In this document: piece after piece, positions 41,637-50,384 of the stretch
Numbering within the stretch: position 1 is the first letter of the stretch
Layout of the letters: each line of letters opens with the position of its first letter
Assembly: GCF_039533965.1 (NCBI RefSeq)
Contig: NZ_BAAAUN010000001.1
Location: 2,330,950-2,394,949 of the forward strand
DNA length: 64,000 nucleotides
DNA from: Microbacterium luteolum
Lineage (GTDB): Bacteria; Actinomycetota; Actinomycetes; Actinomycetales; Microbacteriaceae
Direction: 5' to 3'
Notes under the pieces: generated by a model
What the model saw: the letters and a program-made list of their open reading frames with translations, nothing else
Database searches by the model: none
Told to the model about the DNA's origin: nothing
Translations under genes and position numbers: made by a program

Positions 41637-43530
41637 CGATAGCACTCGCATTCATCTCGATGAGCAGCGCCCGACGGGCGGGTCCTGTAATCGTGACATT
41701 CTGAGTGACATCGCCAACGGCTCTCGCGCTTCCTTCTCCAAGGTCGAACGCGTACTCCCAGCTCACGGCCAGCTCCTCAGCTGGCACCGGCGTACGCGCA
41801 CCGTCATCGCCGACTACTGAGACGTTGATGTCGACGAGGAACTCGCCTGAACCGTTTACGGAGAAAGTCGTCTGTTGACGTTGGCGGCCATCATCGAGTG
41901 TCTGCACCAGGCGCGGCGGTTCCACAGTGATCAGCTGTCGGCGCATGTCGCGGCGAGCTCCGCCAGGGTTCGCTCGCGGAGCGCTAGGACGCTTCTCTTC
42001 CACCGCGCTCGGGAGAAGCATGCCGAACATGCGTGCCAGCGCTCCGACACCGCGACGAGCAGCGTCAGGCGTGTGGATCGACGTCGGCTCGGGGATCGCA
42101 AAGGTCTCTCGGAGGATTGCACGCACGCGGTTGCGCATCGCGCGGATCACGAGTCCAGTCTCACCGCCGGCGTTGCTTACCCACATGTCGTGCGCCGGAG
42201 GCTCCGCCTCGGCGAACGTTCTGTCCCACTCCCTCGACGATTTGAACACCGCCATCCAGTCGAAGATAGGCGATGCTGTGTGATCGGACCAGTCGTCAGT
42301 AGTGACAACGAGCTCGGCCTGGTCGCGCATCAGCGCGATGCGCTGAACTGATTCCTCATCGCGTGCTGGATCTAGATCGTCGTCGATGAGCACGGTCTCG
42401 AGGGCTTTCATTCGCTTGACTACCGCGAGATGACCGATCGTCTTCCGGTTGCGTATCACGTCGTGCACCTCGACAGGCAGACCGGACGGTGCCATTACGG
42501 GCGCCTCATCCCCGCGCACTCGCGATCGGATGGCATTCAGTCCCGCCCCCCAGAACGCGAGCGCCCCCACTGTGTCGGCGACAATCTGGATCTCACTGTC
42601 GTGGACACGAAGCTCGACCGGCATCGGGGGACGCTCGGACCCAGGCTCCACAATCAACTTCGGCCAGAGGTGACGGCGTATCGCTCGCCGGGCCTCATCC
42701 GCGAACTGGATCTCGAGCGCTGAAGGGTCACCGTGCCTCAGCTGACCGAGATCGGGTTCATTGAAGTCACCGTCACGAGCAACCGTGATGCGCGGATCCA
42801 GAATGAGCAACGACGTGCCGGTATCACTCCCCTCGAAGTGATGCCCGAACAACCGCTCTCCGTACGCTTGGGCAACGTCGCCAACCAGTGGTGTGACCAA
42901 GTCGCCCTGGCCCGCGCCCCACCAGTGCCGTCCAGTGAACTGCTCCCCCTCCGTCACGTACGACTCGTGGAACGCCGACACGACTAGCCGATACTCGAGG
43001 GCGCCTGCCGAATTCCTGCATCGGCTCCAGAACACCACCGTTCCCTGGCCGCTATAGGCGTACGCAGCCGTCTTCCCGAAACCATACGTGCCGCCGCCTT
43101 TCCCATCATCCCGTGGTACACCGACTTTGAGGATGAGGTCCTGGAAATTGCATGGCTCTCCGCTACGTGTCGGCGAGAGATCTGTTGGACCGTCGAGTCC
43201 AACAGTGCCTCGATCGAACACCTCGAGAATGTGAATGTTCTCCACTTTGGGCACGCGGTGTTTTCCGGTCACGCGCCGTCCTGCGTCGAAGAGTCGATCA
43301 ATATCGGCCCTGAGACGGAAGTCAACGCGCCGAAGGTCGACGCCGTATCGGGGAGCCCTCTCGCCAGTACGTGCGTCCCAGCTGTTCTGCGCTGTCTCTC
43401 GAATCAGCACCTCCAGCGGAGACAAGTCTGTACGCCCAAGCAGCCGATCGCCTCCGGTGCCATCCATATCCCCGGCCTTGAACTGCTTCGAGAACCAGGA
43501 AAGCCGTTCGATCGTTAGCGTGGAACTCAC
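41623..43530 (-). CDS. GHKL ATPase, paraMORC/MutL-like
   Basis: A 635-residue ATPase with a Bergerat fold. The N box is LIRETAQNSWDAR (Glu45, Asn49), G1 is EVFDRGTVGLDG (Asp106, Gly108, Gly111) and G2 is GGGTYGFGKTAAY (about 146-158). An S5-like region and a beta-rich C-terminus follow. Prokaryotic MORC relatives of this sort are known in restriction-modification operons with Z1 helicases and PD-(D/E)XK nucleases, which are the neighbours here. It would clamp or reshape DNA in an ATP-dependent way. Confidence 0.85.
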   Translation of the reverse strand: MSSTLTIERLSWFSKQFKAGDMDGTGGDRLLGRTDLSPLEVLIRETAQNSWDARTGERAPRYGVDLRRVDFRLRADIDRLFDAGRRVTGKHRVPKVENIHILEVFDRGTVGLDGPTDLSPTRSGEPCNFQDLILKVGVPRDDGKGGGTYGFGKTAAYAYSGQGTVVFWSRCRNSAGALEYRLVVSAFHESYVTEGEQFTGRHWWGAGQGDLVTPLVGDVAQAYGERLFGHHFEGSDTGTSLLILDPRITVARDGDFNEPDLGQLRHGDPSALEIQFADEARRAIRRHLWPKLIVEPGSERPPMPVELRVHDSEIQIVADTVGALAFWGAGLNAIRSRVRGDEAPVMAPSGLPVEVHDVIRNRKTIGHLAVVKRMKALETVLIDDDLDPARDEESVQRIALMRDQAELVVTTDDWSDHTASPIFDWMAVFKSSREWDRTFAEAEPPAHDMWVSNAGGETGLVIRAMRNRVRAILRETFAIPEPTSIHTPDAARRGVGALARMFGMLLPSAVEEKRPSAPRANPGGARRDMRRQLITVEPPRLVQTLDDGRQRQQTTFSVNGSGEFLVDINVSVVGDDGARTPVPAEELAVSWEYAFDLGEGSARAVGDVTQNVTITGPARRALLIEMNASAIDAGD

Positions 43531-44498
43531 AGTGTCTCCAGAAGACGCGAGTACTCGACGTCGTCAAGCGGACGCGGGCAGGCGTCGAGAAGCAATTGGT
43601 AGGTAAGCCTGGCGACACCCTTCAATGACATCGTGTCAAGTCGGGAGGCGCGGATCCCGGGGAACTCATCGTCGACCTTGTGCAGTCGGCGCTCGACGAT
43701 AACCAATCGGAGCGTCTCGTCGACATCCAGGGGTTCGTGGTCGTCAGTTCGTCCGCGTAGGGCATCGATGTCGACGCCGTCAGCCCCAAGTGCGTTGACG
43801 ATGTCCGCGATCGTCTCTCCATCTACAGACTCCTCGACGCGAAACGAGATGAGATGCAGGTCGTGTCCGTGGGGCGGATCGAGCTGAAATGCGCCGTGGA
43901 TGGTCACGCTCGGACTGCCCGTCCCGCTATAGGTTTTCACTTCAAGCGCATTCACCTGCGCGAAGTCGTGCCGGTGCCCGGCGGGCCCGCGCCAGAGAGC
44001 GTGAGCACCCACCCCCCGCTGGGCGACGAGGTCGCGGAGGACGGTGAGTTCGCCGAAGAGTCCGATCACTCCGCTACGGCTCACTGATGACCGCGCCGCC
44101 TGAAGTGCGCGACGCCAGTCATTCACCACCTTCGAGACTTCGAGGTACACGGAGCTGTGCGTAACCTCGACGCGGTCAAGCACCTCACCGATGAGTGAGA
44201 GAAATGTCGTCCGGAGCGCAGGATCAGGACAGTCGATCTTGATACGTTCGCGCAGGCTGTCTTCAGACGGCGCGATCCAGCTGACAGGTAGCAAGTCTCC
44301 CAGCCTCGGCTCGATGTGTGGAAGGCCCTCGGGGCGGTCCACAACGAACGACAACTGGTCCGCGTAATCGAGCACCAGGAACGCCTCGCGCATGTTCCAA
44401 TCGGGGCCTAGACGGCGAGCCTTGTTTGATCCGAGCGTGGGACTCTCCTGAAGCAACGCGGCCAGCGCAGCTTCCACCCTCGAGGATCCGCGGCTCAT
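43527..44498 (-). CDS. PD-(D/E)XK nuclease-like protein (DUF4420)
   Basis: A 323-residue protein matching the DUF4420 group. The nuclease core appears as Glu150 in GLFGELTVL, Asp178 in GHRHDFAQ, and Glu186-Val-Lys188 in ALEVKTYSG, which is a complete PD-(D/E)XK arrangement. It overlaps its neighbours by four bases on both sides. It is the likely DNA-cleaving component of the system. Confidence 0.85.
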   Translation of the reverse strand: MSRGSSRVEAALAALLQESPTLGSNKARRLGPDWNMREAFLVLDYADQLSFVVDRPEGLPHIEPRLGDLLPVSWIAPSEDSLRERIKIDCPDPALRTTFLSLIGEVLDRVEVTHSSVYLEVSKVVNDWRRALQAARSSVSRSGVIGLFGELTVLRDLVAQRGVGAHALWRGPAGHRHDFAQVNALEVKTYSGTGSPSVTIHGAFQLDPPHGHDLHLISFRVEESVDGETIADIVNALGADGVDIDALRGRTDDHEPLDVDETLRLVIVERRLHKVDDEFPGIRASRLDTMSLKGVARLTYQLLLDACPRPLDDVEYSRLLETL

Positions 44499-47284
44499 AG
44501 CCCGGTGTCCTGCGCCGCAAAGTCCGCTTCGTCATCGACGATCTCACTCTCGCCATCCTCGATCTCCTCGTCGCCGGGGTCGAAGATCGACTTGAGTGTG
44601 ACCGCGTAGTGATCTCCGTCGCGCTCGAACTCGGCAGGCGGAAACACCACTGCGATTCCGATCGGATGATCCGGGGCTTCCATCGATCGACGCGTCGTGG
44701 TGGAGACCGTGGCTGGCTCTGAATCTTTTCCGATGGCGTATAGGATCACGAGCCCGTTGTCGGGTCGAGATCCGCGTCTGAAGCTCTTGACCGCCTGGAC
44801 GTCGCTCTTCTTCAGCTCTTTATATGCCGCACGGGTTGCATCGTCGAGAAGCCCGTTCCGATCGAGAATCGCGAGGTCTGCCGTCGAATCTGCGCTCGAC
44901 ATTAGTGCCCGGATGTTCACGACGCTCGCGCCAGCCCTGATCGCATCCTCGAAACGACTCTGGTCCCAATCCTTCAGCGGCGCACGGCTCACGACGTTCA
45001 CCCGGACGCCCTCGGCGTATTCAAAAGTCGCGTTGTTGCTGGCCGGGCCAGAGATGAGGAGAAGGTCCCAGGATTTACCATCGCCGTGCTCACCGGTCCA
45101 CCTCCTGATAGCCACCGGCTGCAAGGCGACATCGACTGGGAACACGCCATACCGCTCAAGAAATTCAATGAGGTTGGCGTGCGAGAGCCCTTCGAAAAGG
45201 TGCGCAGCTGGTTGGCCAGCAGCACCGCCAAGCGAATCGATACTGGCCCGCGTGCCGATCGCATTCTCCACGATCCGTCGGGCTGCGCCCTGGGTGCGTT
45301 CGATGCCCTCCGTCGAGCTGTCAAGGTAGATCGTCTGCCTACGGTTCCCTCCAAGGCCGGTGTGCACGAGGTCGACGAAGTCCATCTTCCCGGCGCCCGT
45401 GATCTGAAGCCTGCCTTTGTGGGCTCTGACCGGGACTGCGATATCTCGAGGGGTCATGCCTTCACTGATCATCACCGCGATGTCTTCGCGAAGTTCACGT
45501 TCCACAAGGGCGAGATGAGCGTAGTCGTCGAGCATTCCAGACGCCGCCCACACACGAGCAAGATCGCGGTACCGCGGCCGAAAACCGAACCACCGTCCCA
45601 TCTGCAGCAAGGTGTCGTACGCATTCGATGTGCGCAGGAAGAAGGAAACGACGAGCCCTTCGAGGGTGAGGCCACGTGAGAGCGTCCCACCGCCGATCGC
45701 GATCACGGTCTGGGGCTCATCGTCAGGGTAGGACACCCGGTTGTCTGAAGTCCCATTGTCGACGCGCACCTGGACGTTCGAGATCAAGTCCTCGACGACA
45801 GACCAGACATCTGACCAACTGGGAACGCTCTCCTCGCCGCGAAGCTCCGCGGCACGATCGATCTCGGCGTGGAAGGTCGATTCGAAACTGTCGTGGCGAC
45901 GGTCCCCCTCGAGCGCGACATCTTTCAGGAAGTCGACAACAGCGTCACGAAGACGGGCGTGCGCTTCTACACGATGCGACGTGTGGAGGAGCATCGAAGA
46001 GTGCTCCTCCTTGCCTGTCCGTAGGCGTCGAATTGCGGTCGCGAGGAGGAACCACCTAATCGCCTCGGCGAGAGCAGAAGTGATCTGAGGGTCGTAGTCA
46101 CTGAGGTCCCGCCCCGAGGGTGCGAGAACTGCAGCTTCGTCGTCGGAGATCGTGCGAGCTAGAGCATCGGAGGCGATGCCCTCTTCGTCATCGAGGCTAG
46201 ACGTGTCGAAGTACGTATCGGCACCCATGTATCCGATGGGGCGAGGTAGTACCACCGCGAAATCATCCGGGTACAGATCGTTCTCATCGTTCGGGTCGGT
46301 GAAGATATTCGCGAACGGAGTCGCGGTGTAGGCGACGTATGTCCCGGTCTTGACTTCGGCCCAGATATCGCGAATGCGCTGATTGATCGTCGAGACGAGG
46401 TTCTTCGCACCCTTGGTGTTGGGGGTCGCCTGATCCGATTCGTCGTCGATGATGAGCACTGCGCGAGAAAGGAGAATCTGCGGATCGCTCTTCGAAATGC
46501 TCTGTAGATAGTTGAGAACGTTGGCCAGACGCTTCTCGTTCTTCTTCACGACCATGACGATGGCGTTGGCCTGATTGCCCACCGGGCTGACCGGATTGAT
46601 TGGCGCGATATCGGAGTTGACATCGGTGAGCGGGTACCACGCCACCCCGCCGTCCTTGAGCTCTCGAAGCCTCAGATCTCCATCGAGACGAGCTTGTGTC
46701 TGCGCTCGGAGGTTCGAGTGCATGCCCGCAAGAACGATGACGATTCGGTAGCCGGCGTCGACTGCTTTTGCGACCAGACCCGCGTAGTTCGCAGTCTTCC
46801 CCGACTGAACGTAGCCAACGACGAGGCCTTTGCGCTTATCCCCTCGTTTGAGCGGGTTCGCGCTCTGCGACAGAATCTGGGAGGTAGAGTCATCGACCCC
46901 ACCGATCGCGTCTGAAGGCAAGCGCGACTCGAGCTTGGCGCGATAAGTCGGCCATATGCCCTTTGAAGTCTTGGGCCCGCTGTACCACGCGGCGCGGCTG
47001 GAGTCTCCGATCAGATTGTTGTTGACTGCGAGCTCTTCAATCCGCTCACGCTCCGCAGCGAGGTAGGCGCGATACTCGTCGGGAAAACCCGGATTCATCG
47101 TCGCGAAGGTGGCGAGGAGCTCGGCATCCCGCGTCTCGGGATCGCGTCCTGCCTGATCTGCCTGCAACGCCTCGAACATCGTCTTCAGCTGCGTAAACCC
47201 AAATCCGACCACGACGTCCCCCTGACGTTCACGAGGCTCCGAGCGAGCACCCATGGCTCCTTTTCTACCGGAAAGCTCTGACAT
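44495..47284 (-). CDS. Z1 domain ATPase/helicase-like protein
   Basis: About 929 residues. The P-loop is GLVVGYVQSGKTANYAGL (about 153-170), motif II is VLIIDDESDQATPN, motif III is YVAYTATPFANIF. The Z1 region has VIAIGGGTLSRGLTLEGL and LLQMGRWFGFRPRYRDLARV, equivalent to superfamily 2 motifs IV-VI. Z1 proteins occur with GHKL ATPases, DUF4420 and DNA methylases in restriction operons. ATG at 47284 or GTG at 47287 begins the frame; MGARSEPRERQ at 47254 is also possible. It would translocate or remodel DNA. Confidence 0.88.
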   Translation of the reverse strand: MSELSGRKGAMGARSEPRERQGDVVVGFGFTQLKTMFEALQADQAGRDPETRDAELLATFATMNPGFPDEYRAYLAAERERIEELAVNNNLIGDSSRAAWYSGPKTSKGIWPTYRAKLESRLPSDAIGGVDDSTSQILSQSANPLKRGDKRKGLVVGYVQSGKTANYAGLVAKAVDAGYRIVIVLAGMHSNLRAQTQARLDGDLRLRELKDGGVAWYPLTDVNSDIAPINPVSPVGNQANAIVMVVKKNEKRLANVLNYLQSISKSDPQILLSRAVLIIDDESDQATPNTKGAKNLVSTINQRIRDIWAEVKTGTYVAYTATPFANIFTDPNDENDLYPDDFAVVLPRPIGYMGADTYFDTSSLDDEEGIASDALARTISDDEAAVLAPSGRDLSDYDPQITSALAEAIRWFLLATAIRRLRTGKEEHSSMLLHTSHRVEAHARLRDAVVDFLKDVALEGDRRHDSFESTFHAEIDRAAELRGEESVPSWSDVWSVVEDLISNVQVRVDNGTSDNRVSYPDDEPQTVIAIGGGTLSRGLTLEGLVVSFFLRTSNAYDTLLQMGRWFGFRPRYRDLARVWAASGMLDDYAHLALVERELREDIAVMISEGMTPRDIAVPVRAHKGRLQITGAGKMDFVDLVHTGLGGNRRQTIYLDSSTEGIERTQGAARRIVENAIGTRASIDSLGGAAGQPAAHLFEGLSHANLIEFLERYGVFPVDVALQPVAIRRWTGEHGDGKSWDLLLISGPASNNATFEYAEGVRVNVVSRAPLKDWDQSRFEDAIRAGASVVNIRALMSSADSTADLAILDRNGLLDDATRAAYKELKKSDVQAVKSFRRGSRPDNGLVILYAIGKDSEPATVSTTTRRSMEAPDHPIGIAVVFPPAEFERDGDHYAVTLKSIFDPGDEEIEDGESEIVDDEADFAAQDTGL

Positions 47285-47388
47285 CACGAGACCTATCCGA
47301 AACGCTCGTTCCCCTCGAGCTTATGGTCCGCCGGCCAACATCCGCTCTTGAATTCCTCGTCGCCGGAGGACCACTACAGCCCAGAGAC

Positions 47389-48558
47389 TCATGCAGCTCT
47401 GCTACGGCGTGATGCCAGCATCTTGTTCACGTCAACGTTTGCTTCGATCGCCGGGTAGTCGATGTCCGCGAAGGATTTGAAGAGTGCTGTGAAGATCGCT
47501 TCCGCACCCTTGACCGGGACTGCCATCCCGACCTGCTTCCGGACGCTGTCCTTCAAGCCGTGGAACACGAAGCTGTCCGGGAAGGACTGAAGTCGCGCTC
47601 GTTCACGATTGGTAAGAGCGCGATTCTGCGACCAGTGATACATGTGCGAACCGCCCCCACCACCACCGGTCACCGTGTATGCCGGCTTGGAGGCTTCGAG
47701 TCGCTTGTAAGTGGTACTGATCGTCGTCCGCGTCTTGATCTGCAAACGCTTGGGCATGATCTCAAGTGCCCGAGGAGAGAACGCATTCTCGCCTGGCAGC
47801 AGATAGCTCAAGCGATCGATAACATCCTGCGATTGCCTCGCGTACTCATGGTTAGGAGCGCCAACCTCAATACGAGGTGCTGTCAGAGCCGTCATGACGG
47901 ATACATCACGGTCGGCGTAGATCTCCGGGGATGGGACCCGGAAGATGGTGTCGAGGTCATCACGGATTCCGACGATGACGATCCTCTGCCGCCGTTGAGG
48001 GACGTCGTACTCGTCGAAGGAGTAGAGGTGGGGCACGAGACGATAACGCAGCCCCTCGGCGGGCTCCTGCAGGTGCTCGAGGATCTGTTTGAACGCTTCT
48101 CCCTCGTTAGCTCCTCGGAGGCCGGATACATTTTCCGCCACGAACCATTTCGGTCGCTTCGTGGCCAGCACCTTCACGCCGTATGTGTACAGGGGACCGT
48201 ATTCGCCGTTTAACCCTTTCCACTCGCCGACCAAGCTGTAGTCGTTGCAGGGGAATCCGAATGCGAATCCGTCAATAGGGCTGAGGGCCTCGATGTCCAG
48301 ATCGTGAACGTTCTGATGAACGACACCACCGCCACCAAGCGGCAAGGCGTCAGACGACTCAACAACCACGGCCCGCTGCCCGTATTCAGGGACAAGAATG
48401 TTGTGGTGATAAGTACGGCACGTATCGAGGTCGTAGTCGTTCGCCCACGCGTGTCGAAGGTCGACCCCGGCAACGGCATCGGCCGCCCGGCGCGCGCCCA
48501 TCGCCATCCCGCCGGGCCCACTGAACAGTTCGCCCATGCGGAACTGATGCTCGGACAA
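47389..48558 (-). CDS. DNA (cytosine-5-)-methyltransferase
   Basis: A 389-residue C5 methylase. Motif I is MGELFSGPGGMAMG, motif IV has Pro103-Cys104 in GFPCNDYS, motif VI is AENVSGLRG (Glu142), motif VIII is QRRQRIVIVG and motif X is RKQVGMAVP. The target-recognition region (about 205-320) includes an unusual GGGGGGS stretch. Translation appears to start at TTG 48558 after a strong AGAGGAG; the ATG eight codons in would cut the fold close to motif I. It heads the operon and marks self-DNA. Target sequence unknown. Confidence 0.93.
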   Translation of the reverse strand: MSEHQFRMGELFSGPGGMAMGARRAADAVAGVDLRHAWANDYDLDTCRTYHHNILVPEYGQRAVVVESSDALPLGGGGVVHQNVHDLDIEALSPIDGFAFGFPCNDYSLVGEWKGLNGEYGPLYTYGVKVLATKRPKWFVAENVSGLRGANEGEAFKQILEHLQEPAEGLRYRLVPHLYSFDEYDVPQRRQRIVIVGIRDDLDTIFRVPSPEIYADRDVSVMTALTAPRIEVGAPNHEYARQSQDVIDRLSYLLPGENAFSPRALEIMPKRLQIKTRTTISTTYKRLEASKPAYTVTGGGGGGSHMYHWSQNRALTNRERARLQSFPDSFVFHGLKDSVRKQVGMAVPVKGAEAIFTALFKSFADIDYPAIEANVDVNKMLASRRSRAA

Positions 48559-48811
48559 AATTGCTCCTCTGAATCTGATGTGCTTTCAGCAGCCTACCGC
48601 GAAACCGCGGCGCCAGCAGCGCGACAGCCTCCAACGCTCGCATTCGCAGATTAGTTCGAGCCTCTGACATGGCCGCCGCAGGCGCGCTACCGGTTACCTC
48701 AAGGCACCTCGTGGTGAGCACCGGACGTGTCTGATTGCAAGTTGCCGGTCATCCGGCACTCGTCTCACCCCCGACCTAGGCCGGAGCCGTACCCACCGCT
48801 AGGTTCGAGGG

Positions 48812-49048
48812 ATGGCCCGGATCCTGAAGCTCATCCAAGGCGACCGCGAAGTCAAACCACCACAGTCAGAAGTGGATGCGTACGTGCAACTGGTCCACGA
48901 CACGGATGGATCGCTGCTCGTTTATCTCTACAACTACAAAGAGGGCGGCCCCGCTCCGGGGGACAGCCCGACGCAGAGCATGCATTTCGATCTCAATGCT
49001 GCTCGAGCGTTCAAAAGAGTGCTGGAGGAAGCCTTCGGCCCGCTCTAG
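48812..49048 (+). CDS. Small conserved hypothetical protein
   Basis: A 78-residue soluble protein (MARILKLIQGDREVKPPQSE onward) with alternating strand-like segments (AYVQLVHDTDGSLLVYLYNY) and a C-terminal helix (AARAFKRVLEEAFG). A GAGGG ribosome-binding site precedes the ATG. No family is recognised. The 48559-48811 region upstream otherwise holds only promoters. Confidence 0.65.
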   Translation: MARILKLIQGDREVKPPQSEVDAYVQLVHDTDGSLLVYLYNYKEGGPAPGDSPTQSMHFDLNAARAFKRVLEEAFGPL

Positions 49049-49056
49049 GCCGATAC

Positions 49057-49674
49057 CTACAAGTCAGGCTCTTTCGCAAATCGCTCCCCCGAGCTAACCT
49101 GCTGCGCCACCCGCCGCAACGCCAACAACAACGGCTCCACCAACACCGACCCCAACACCACATACCGCACCGCTGCCTCCGCAGACTCCTCCGGCACCCC
49201 CGCGATCTCGGCATCCGCGATCCGCCGCATGCTCGCGAGGTACTCCGCCATCGCGGCATCCGGCACGACGAACCCCGCGTTGTCCAGCCCCTGCAGCGCA
49301 CGCGCAACCGCGCTCAGCACCGCTGGATCGCACATCCCCGGCTTCCATCCGAGTCCTTCGACGAGCCGCTCGGCCTCCGTCAGATCCAGCGCTTCATCCA
49401 CCGGCGGAGTGATCGCCCCATGCGCGGCACCCAGCAGCAGGTGCGGACTCTCCGGCGGATCATCCAGCGCCGCCAGAACCCGCCGCGTCTCGGCGATGCT
49501 CACCCCCGCATCGAGCAGCGCGCGGATCACCCGCAGCCGCTCCACATGCTTCTCGCCGTAGGCGGCCTGGGTCGGCGCAGTGCGCTCTCCCTCGGGCAGC
49601 AGCCCCTCGCGCAGGTAGTACTTGATCGTCGGCACGGTCACGCCCGTCTGGGCTGACAGTTCGGAAATTCTCAT
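49057..49674 (-). CDS. MerR family transcriptional regulator
   Basis: A 205-residue regulator starting MRISELSAQTGVTVPTIKYY, with LREGLLPEGERTAPTQAAYG and the helical ERLRVIRALLDAGVSIAE, the classical MerR winged helix. There is no N-terminal metal-type cysteine set; the C-terminus is a long helical effector domain. The ATG at 49674 has AGAGG upstream; GTG at 49680 is the alternative. It is divergent from the DUF4188 gene and should activate it by the spacer-twisting mechanism, given the promoter between them. Confidence 0.9.
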   Translation of the reverse strand: MRISELSAQTGVTVPTIKYYLREGLLPEGERTAPTQAAYGEKHVERLRVIRALLDAGVSIAETRRVLAALDDPPESPHLLLGAAHGAITPPVDEALDLTEAERLVEGLGWKPGMCDPAVLSAVARALQGLDNAGFVVPDAAMAEYLASMRRIADAEIAGVPEESAEAAVRYVVLGSVLVEPLLLALRRVAQQVSSGERFAKEPDL

Positions 49675-49683
49675 GGCCACCTC

Positions 49684-49728
49684 TTGACTTCGATAGTAGC
49701 GCTATCCATTATAGATAGTGAAGCTATC
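49684..49728 (+). promoter_or_regulatory. MerR-type promoter with two operators
   Basis: TTGACT (49684-49689) and TATAGA (49710-49715) are separated by 20 bp, longer than the normal 17. An inverted repeat GATAG-N5-CTATC (49692-49706) sits in that spacer, and a second copy (49714-49728) covers the start region. This is the layout of MerR-activated promoters, reading towards the DUF4188 gene. Confidence 0.8.
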
Positions 49729-49746
49729 CAATCAGGAGGAGTCATC

Positions 49747-50277
49747 ATGTCGAAAGTCATCACGGGCCGCATGACCCACCGCCACGAGGGCGAGCTCGTC
49801 GTGTTCCACATCGGGATGCAGATCAACCGCTGGTGGCGACCCGACCTGTGGCTGCCGACCTTCTTCGCCATGCCGCCGATGCTGCGCGAACTCTCCACCG
49901 ACCCCGACTCGGGCATGCTCGGATACCAACTGCTGTTCGGATCCGGCGGACCCTACGTCGTGCAGTACTGGTCGTCGGTCGACAAGCTCTACGCCTACGC
50001 GTCCAGCCCGTCGCAGGAGCACCGACCCGCCTGGACCCGCTTCAACAAGATGGCGCGCAAGGCTCCGGGAGCGGTCGGCATCTGGCACGAGACCTTCCTC
50101 GTCGACCGCGCCGAGAGCGTGTACGTGTCGACGAAACCGATGGGGCTGCCGAAGGCGACGGAGATGGTCGAGGTCGGCAAGCGGCACGACCGGGCGCAGG
50201 CGCGGTTCGCGGAGGGGCGGACGGTGCCTGGCCAGGCGCAGTCCCCGGAGATCTTGAGCGAACCGCGCCTCCCCTAG
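49747..50277 (+). CDS. DUF4188 domain protein
   Basis: A 176-residue protein: VVFHIGMQINRWWRPDLWLP, LGYQLLFGSGGPYVVQYW, and KAPGAVGIWHETFLVDRAES are typical of DUF4188, a ferredoxin-like (dimeric alpha/beta-barrel) group sometimes called monooxygenase-like. No catalytic residues are established. A GGAGGAG site precedes the ATG. It is controlled by the divergent MerR regulator. Bases 50053-50089 within it recur after the next gene. Confidence 0.85.
   Translation: MSKVITGRMTHRHEGELVVFHIGMQINRWWRPDLWLPTFFAMPPMLRELSTDPDSGMLGYQLLFGSGGPYVVQYWSSVDKLYAYASSPSQEHRPAWTRFNKMARKAPGAVGIWHETFLVDRAESVYVSTKPMGLPKATEMVEVGKRHDRAQARFAEGRTVPGQAQSPEILSEPRLP
50053..50089. repeat. 37-bp exact direct repeat, left copy (in the DUF4188 gene)
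   Basis: GCGCGCAAGGCTCCGGGAGC and the next 17 bases are identical to 51683-51719. This copy is part of the DUF4188 coding sequence (ARKAPGAVGIWH), so it is the parent copy. The pair brackets the riboswitch and carrier gene. Confidence 0.85.
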
Positions 50278-50290
50278 ACTTCCTTCCAAC

Positions 50291-50376
50291 CACAGGGGAG
50301 TCCCGGCAGGGGCTGAGAGGGCGCTGACGCAGCGCCGACCCTCACACCTGATGCGGGTCATGCCGCCGTAGGAATT
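50291..50376 (+). promoter_or_regulatory. Thiamine pyrophosphate (TPP) riboswitch
   Basis: The conserved THI-box elements are present in order: ACAGGGGAGTCC, then GGGGCTGAGAGGGCGC and its partner GCGCCGACCCTCA, then CACCTGATGCGGGTCATGCC ending in CCGTAGGAA. The AGGA at the 3' side can serve as the ribosome-binding site for the ATG at 50385. Binding of TPP would hide it, turning translation off, so the gene should be induced when thiamine is short. Confidence 0.95.
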
Positions 50377-50384
50377 CGAGTCAT

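Noticed and set aside
48727..49656. 309-residue plus-strand frame opposite the MerR gene
   Set aside because: Composition is shadow-like (Arg/Pro/His-rich), and it conflicts with both the 78-residue gene and the clear MerR protein.
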